Below are positions 61,293 to 64,000 of a DNA stretch of 64,000 nucleotides, in pieces (position 1 is the stretch's first letter; every line of letters begins with the position of its first letter). Both the position numbers and the translations under genes were made by a program. The notes beneath the pieces were generated by a model that saw nothing but the letters and a program-made list of their open reading frames with translations, did no database searches and was not told where the DNA came from. Origin of the DNA: Morella rubra (lineage: Eukaryota; Streptophyta; Magnoliopsida; Fagales; Myricaceae); NCBI GenBank assembly GCA_003952965.2, contig CM025855.1:34392349-34456348 (forward strand), given 5' to 3'.

Positions 61293-63877
61293 ATGGATGA
61301 GAAGAAGCAAGAAAAGCACCAAACCAAGCCAATCCGTTGCATAGTAAAACTGGGTATGCCATTTAGTTTTCTGCCCCTGCCATCTCAATTTCTATCTGAT
61401 TTTCTTCTTCGGTTTTCTCTGCGGCCTTCTTGATCTTTTCGCCTTTAACTTAATGTTTGTGCAAACGGTGTTTGCACAAATCCACTGGCAATACGAGATT
61501 AATGGTGGGTGCGTTTTACAATTTGTTTTACCCACATCGAAAGTAATAGCTATTCCCTGCTTGAATACCGATCAAGGCAAGAGGCATTATGCCCAATGAG
61601 CAGATAAATCCCATTGAAATCGTTTTGAGCGATTTATACTATGTAGTTAATAGTTTAAAGAGGGTGGAGAGGAGGAATATGCAAAGAAGTCCTAGACACT
61701 TTGTTTATTTCCCTTTTTGCTGGAACAAACTAGTAAAGAAGTGCTTTTTGTGTTCTGAAGGAGGCGCGGCAATTACTTACAAAGATGAACTTGAGAAGAT
61801 AAATGAAGAAAACCTTCACATAGTTTCATCTCAGCTGAGGCAAGCAATGATTTCGGGGCGGTCACTTTCGGAGAAAGTCCACGGGATGGACTGGAGCAAG
61901 AGACATGGGGAATCGGAGGTTTCGTTTACCATAGATGATATCGGCGAATACGCAATTGGAGATTCTGATCGTTTTGTTGTTGTTCATGGAGCAGGTTAGT
62001 TGCATAGCCCCATTCATGAGCGGGAACTGCTTCTTGATCATAAGCATTGAAGACACGCTGCACCTAGATATGGTTATCATGCTGTTAAAGTTGGTTTTTA
62101 ACTTTTATTAATATCCAGATTTTGGTTGCATATGCATTGAGCAGAATGTTCTAAAGTATAAAGAACGCAGTCATTGAATTTGTCCTTATACAAAAGGCCA
62201 AGCTCTTTCCGCTCAGAGTTGATGCTTTTGAAGTAGTTCTTACAGTTATCGTTCTTTAAAGATATGTGAAAGCTCATGTTCCAATCTACAATGGTGGCTC
62301 TAGGTTCTTTTGGGCACTTTCAGGCTAGTAAATCTGGGGTGCATAAAGGAGGATTGGAGCAACCTCTTGTCAAAGCTGGTTTTGTTGCTACACGGATTTC
62401 TGTAAGATACTCTTTATATGTTGTCATTTCTCGTTGTTTTAGCTTTTTCTATCAGCAACTGTGTATTAACTTTCTGCATTATAGTGGCTCGAGCTTCTGA
62501 TTAAATATGTTGTCAGCATATAAAAGTAAGTGGCCTGAATTGGGCAACCAAGCAAAATATCCAGAAAACATTACCATGTTGATCTACCCATGGTGTAACT
62601 TGAAATATTGTACTCTTGCACTGTTTCTTATATCCAAACAGAAGTGTTTCCTCACATCGAGGCTTTTGTGAACCCCCTTTAAGATGACACATTTCGGGAT
62701 TTTCTGAGTTCTTGATTAATTGGATCATCATAATTACTCAAACAGGGGAGAGAAAGAGGAATAGAAAGGCAAAAGAATTACTATCCTTTTGAAGTAGGAG
62801 GCTGAGGAAACTTATTTGTCAATCTATAATTCATTCGGTTTCCTTAGTTCTGTTTCCATTTCTTTTTCAGGTTACGACTCTCAATCTTGAGATTGTTAGA
62901 GCACTAGCCAGAGGTACTAATCTATCAGTTACTATTTATCTTCGATTCATAATTCCTAGTAACTCTAAACTTATATCTCTTCATCTCTTCCCCCATCAAG
63001 TCTAGTCCGTTATCAAGCCAATTTTGTATATCAAAAAGTGCAAGAAATGTCATATCTGTGTTTTTATATACACTTTTGCTCCTGACAAACTAATCATAAC
63101 CAAGTTGATCACTGAACAACGATGTCAATGGTTTCCATAAGGTTCAATTGGGGTTTGAGTGTCTGCCAACTTGCCATATTTTGTTTGTGCGATTGCTTTT
63201 GTAATAGTCCTTTGCTAGCAATCTCTTGTTCTTGCTTGATATAGTTTTGAATTTGCCAATCAATGTGAAGTCAACATTGAAAGAGAATACAAATTTGTCA
63301 TTTCAGCAATTATTTAATATAAATATACAATTTCTTGTTGGACTCTTCATTTCAGTGCTTGTCATTTTGATACAACAGACTGAAAGTTCACGGTTTTGAC
63401 ACGAAAATACTCCTTGCTTTTACATCTTATAAACATCTTTTTCTTCTTATGAGCAAGACATTTGAATTTGCACGATGCTTTCTGACTATGGTGAATTTAG
63501 CATTATGTGTGATCCTCCAAGTGTTGTGTTACTTTCACTGAATGCTGATTTATCTGTCTAGATGGCCATGCGCTGTCTTTGAGAAATTGGAAGTAGAGCA
63601 AGTTATCCTAAGAGAAGTTGTCTCTTCATGCAGAGGGTATTCCTTCAGTTGGAATTTCTCCATTTTCATGTGGATGGTGGACCAATGAGAGAAATGTTAG
63701 AAGCCTCTAGAAAGACTGTATTTGGTTCATCATATGCGCCACTTGTACTTTAGTTACCTATTCTTTCTTTCTGGAGATGCTGTCTCATCTTCTAACTTTT
63801 AAATTATTGTATTTATACAGATAGCCTCAGCTGATGTATCTGCAGTGGAAAAGGCTATTGACTCTGGTTTCACACCC
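61293..63877 (+). CDS. IPK: isopentenyl phosphate kinase, first six coding exons (partial at right edge)
   Basis: Exons 61293-61353, 61761-61994, 62304-62401, 62871-62913, 63634-63695 and 63821-63877 join in frame for 185 residues. The last donor (GTGAGT) is at 63,878 and the rest lies outside the window. The protein belongs to the amino-acid-kinase fold. It phosphorylates isopentenyl phosphate with ATP to IPP in the cytosol, recycling monophosphates into the mevalonate-derived terpenoid pool. Visible motifs: the phosphate-binding IVKLGGAAIT (17-26), HGMDWSKR, VVHGAGSFGHFQA (94-106; the segment holding a substrate-phosphate-binding His in archaeal IPKs), VHKGGLEQP, KAGFVATRIS, LNLEIVRALAREGIPSVGISPFSCGW and VASADVSAVEKAIDSGF. 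The closest Arabidopsis gene, from memory, is At1g26640. The start MDEKKQEKHQTKPIRCIVKL gives the family-like short N-terminal extension. Confidence 0.93.
61456..61480. repeat. perfect 11-bp inverted repeat with 3-nt loop in IPK intron 1
   Basis: TTTGTGCAAAC (61,456-61,466), loop GGT, GTTTGCACAAA (61,470-61,480). It could form a small hairpin in DNA or in the pre-mRNA; no function is known. Confidence 0.7.
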
Positions 63878-64000
63878 GTGAGTTTGAATTATTTTGTTTA
63901 TAATACTTCTTTGAAGCTTGAAATTAAAGTAAATCATGTTCTTTTGAGCAGTATCATTTCTTCGTTACCTTGGTTGTTGGGTAATTGATCATCTTAAATA

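Noticed and set aside
1..64000. CRISPR arrays, bacterial operons, phage or viral genes
   Set aside because: Nothing of this kind is seen; all genes are plant nuclear genes with spliceosomal introns.

Overview
The window is nuclear DNA from a eudicot plant, probably woody. It is AT-rich, genes have many introns with GT-AG borders, and every recognisable gene has a close Arabidopsis counterpart. The species cannot be fixed from the sequence. Exon models below were built by hand from reading frame, splice borders and family similarity; all junctions keep frame.

Layout. (1) 1-1.1 kb, minus: first coding exon of a RINGv (RING-CH) E3 ligase gene that runs off the left edge. (2) 3.76-10.42 kb, minus: a complete eight-exon GDA1/CD39 apyrase of the APY6 type; two small transposon-like insertions lie in its introns. 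(3) 11,954-12,953: a gap of exactly 1000 N. (4) 12.95-34.6 kb: a huge inverted repeat (arms about 10.8 kb, 56-bp centre) with one nine-exon DHHC S-acyltransferase gene (PAT21/22 type) in each arm, tail to tail. (5) 34.6-45 kb: AT-rich intergenic DNA with a SINE-like relic, MITE relics, then the leader of the next gene. (6) 45.28-50.56 kb, plus: a nine-exon, probably N-myristoylated EDR2_C/DUF1336 protein (CW14 type). (7) 51.99-56.56 kb, minus: a four-exon group I WRKY factor (WRKY3/4 type), convergent with the previous gene. (8) 56.6-61.3 kb: intergenic. (9) 61.29 kb to the right edge, plus: first six coding exons of isopentenyl phosphate kinase (IPK).

These are housekeeping, signalling and regulatory genes, not a cluster or operon. 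The RINGv-apyrase pair matches, from memory, neighbouring genes in Arabidopsis (At2g02960/At2g02970 and At1g14260/At1g14250), so it may be old microsynteny.

The most striking structure is the palindrome. Its arms are nearly identical except for a few small differences and the outermost ~0.6 kb of the left arm (12,954-13,562). That piece is still homologous to the right arm but full of single-base indels, as in uncorrected long-read sequence, and it abuts the N gap. The simplest reading is a fold-back or inverted-haplotype assembly join, so one of the two PAT genes may not exist. A real recent inverted duplication is the alternative. Other points of interest: a 327-nt, in-frame, splice-bordered open block in PAT intron 5; an apparently intact Mutator-type MITE with a 9-bp target duplication and degraded relatives across the window; possible upstream ORFs in the DUF1336 gene leader; and a GC-AG intron in that gene.
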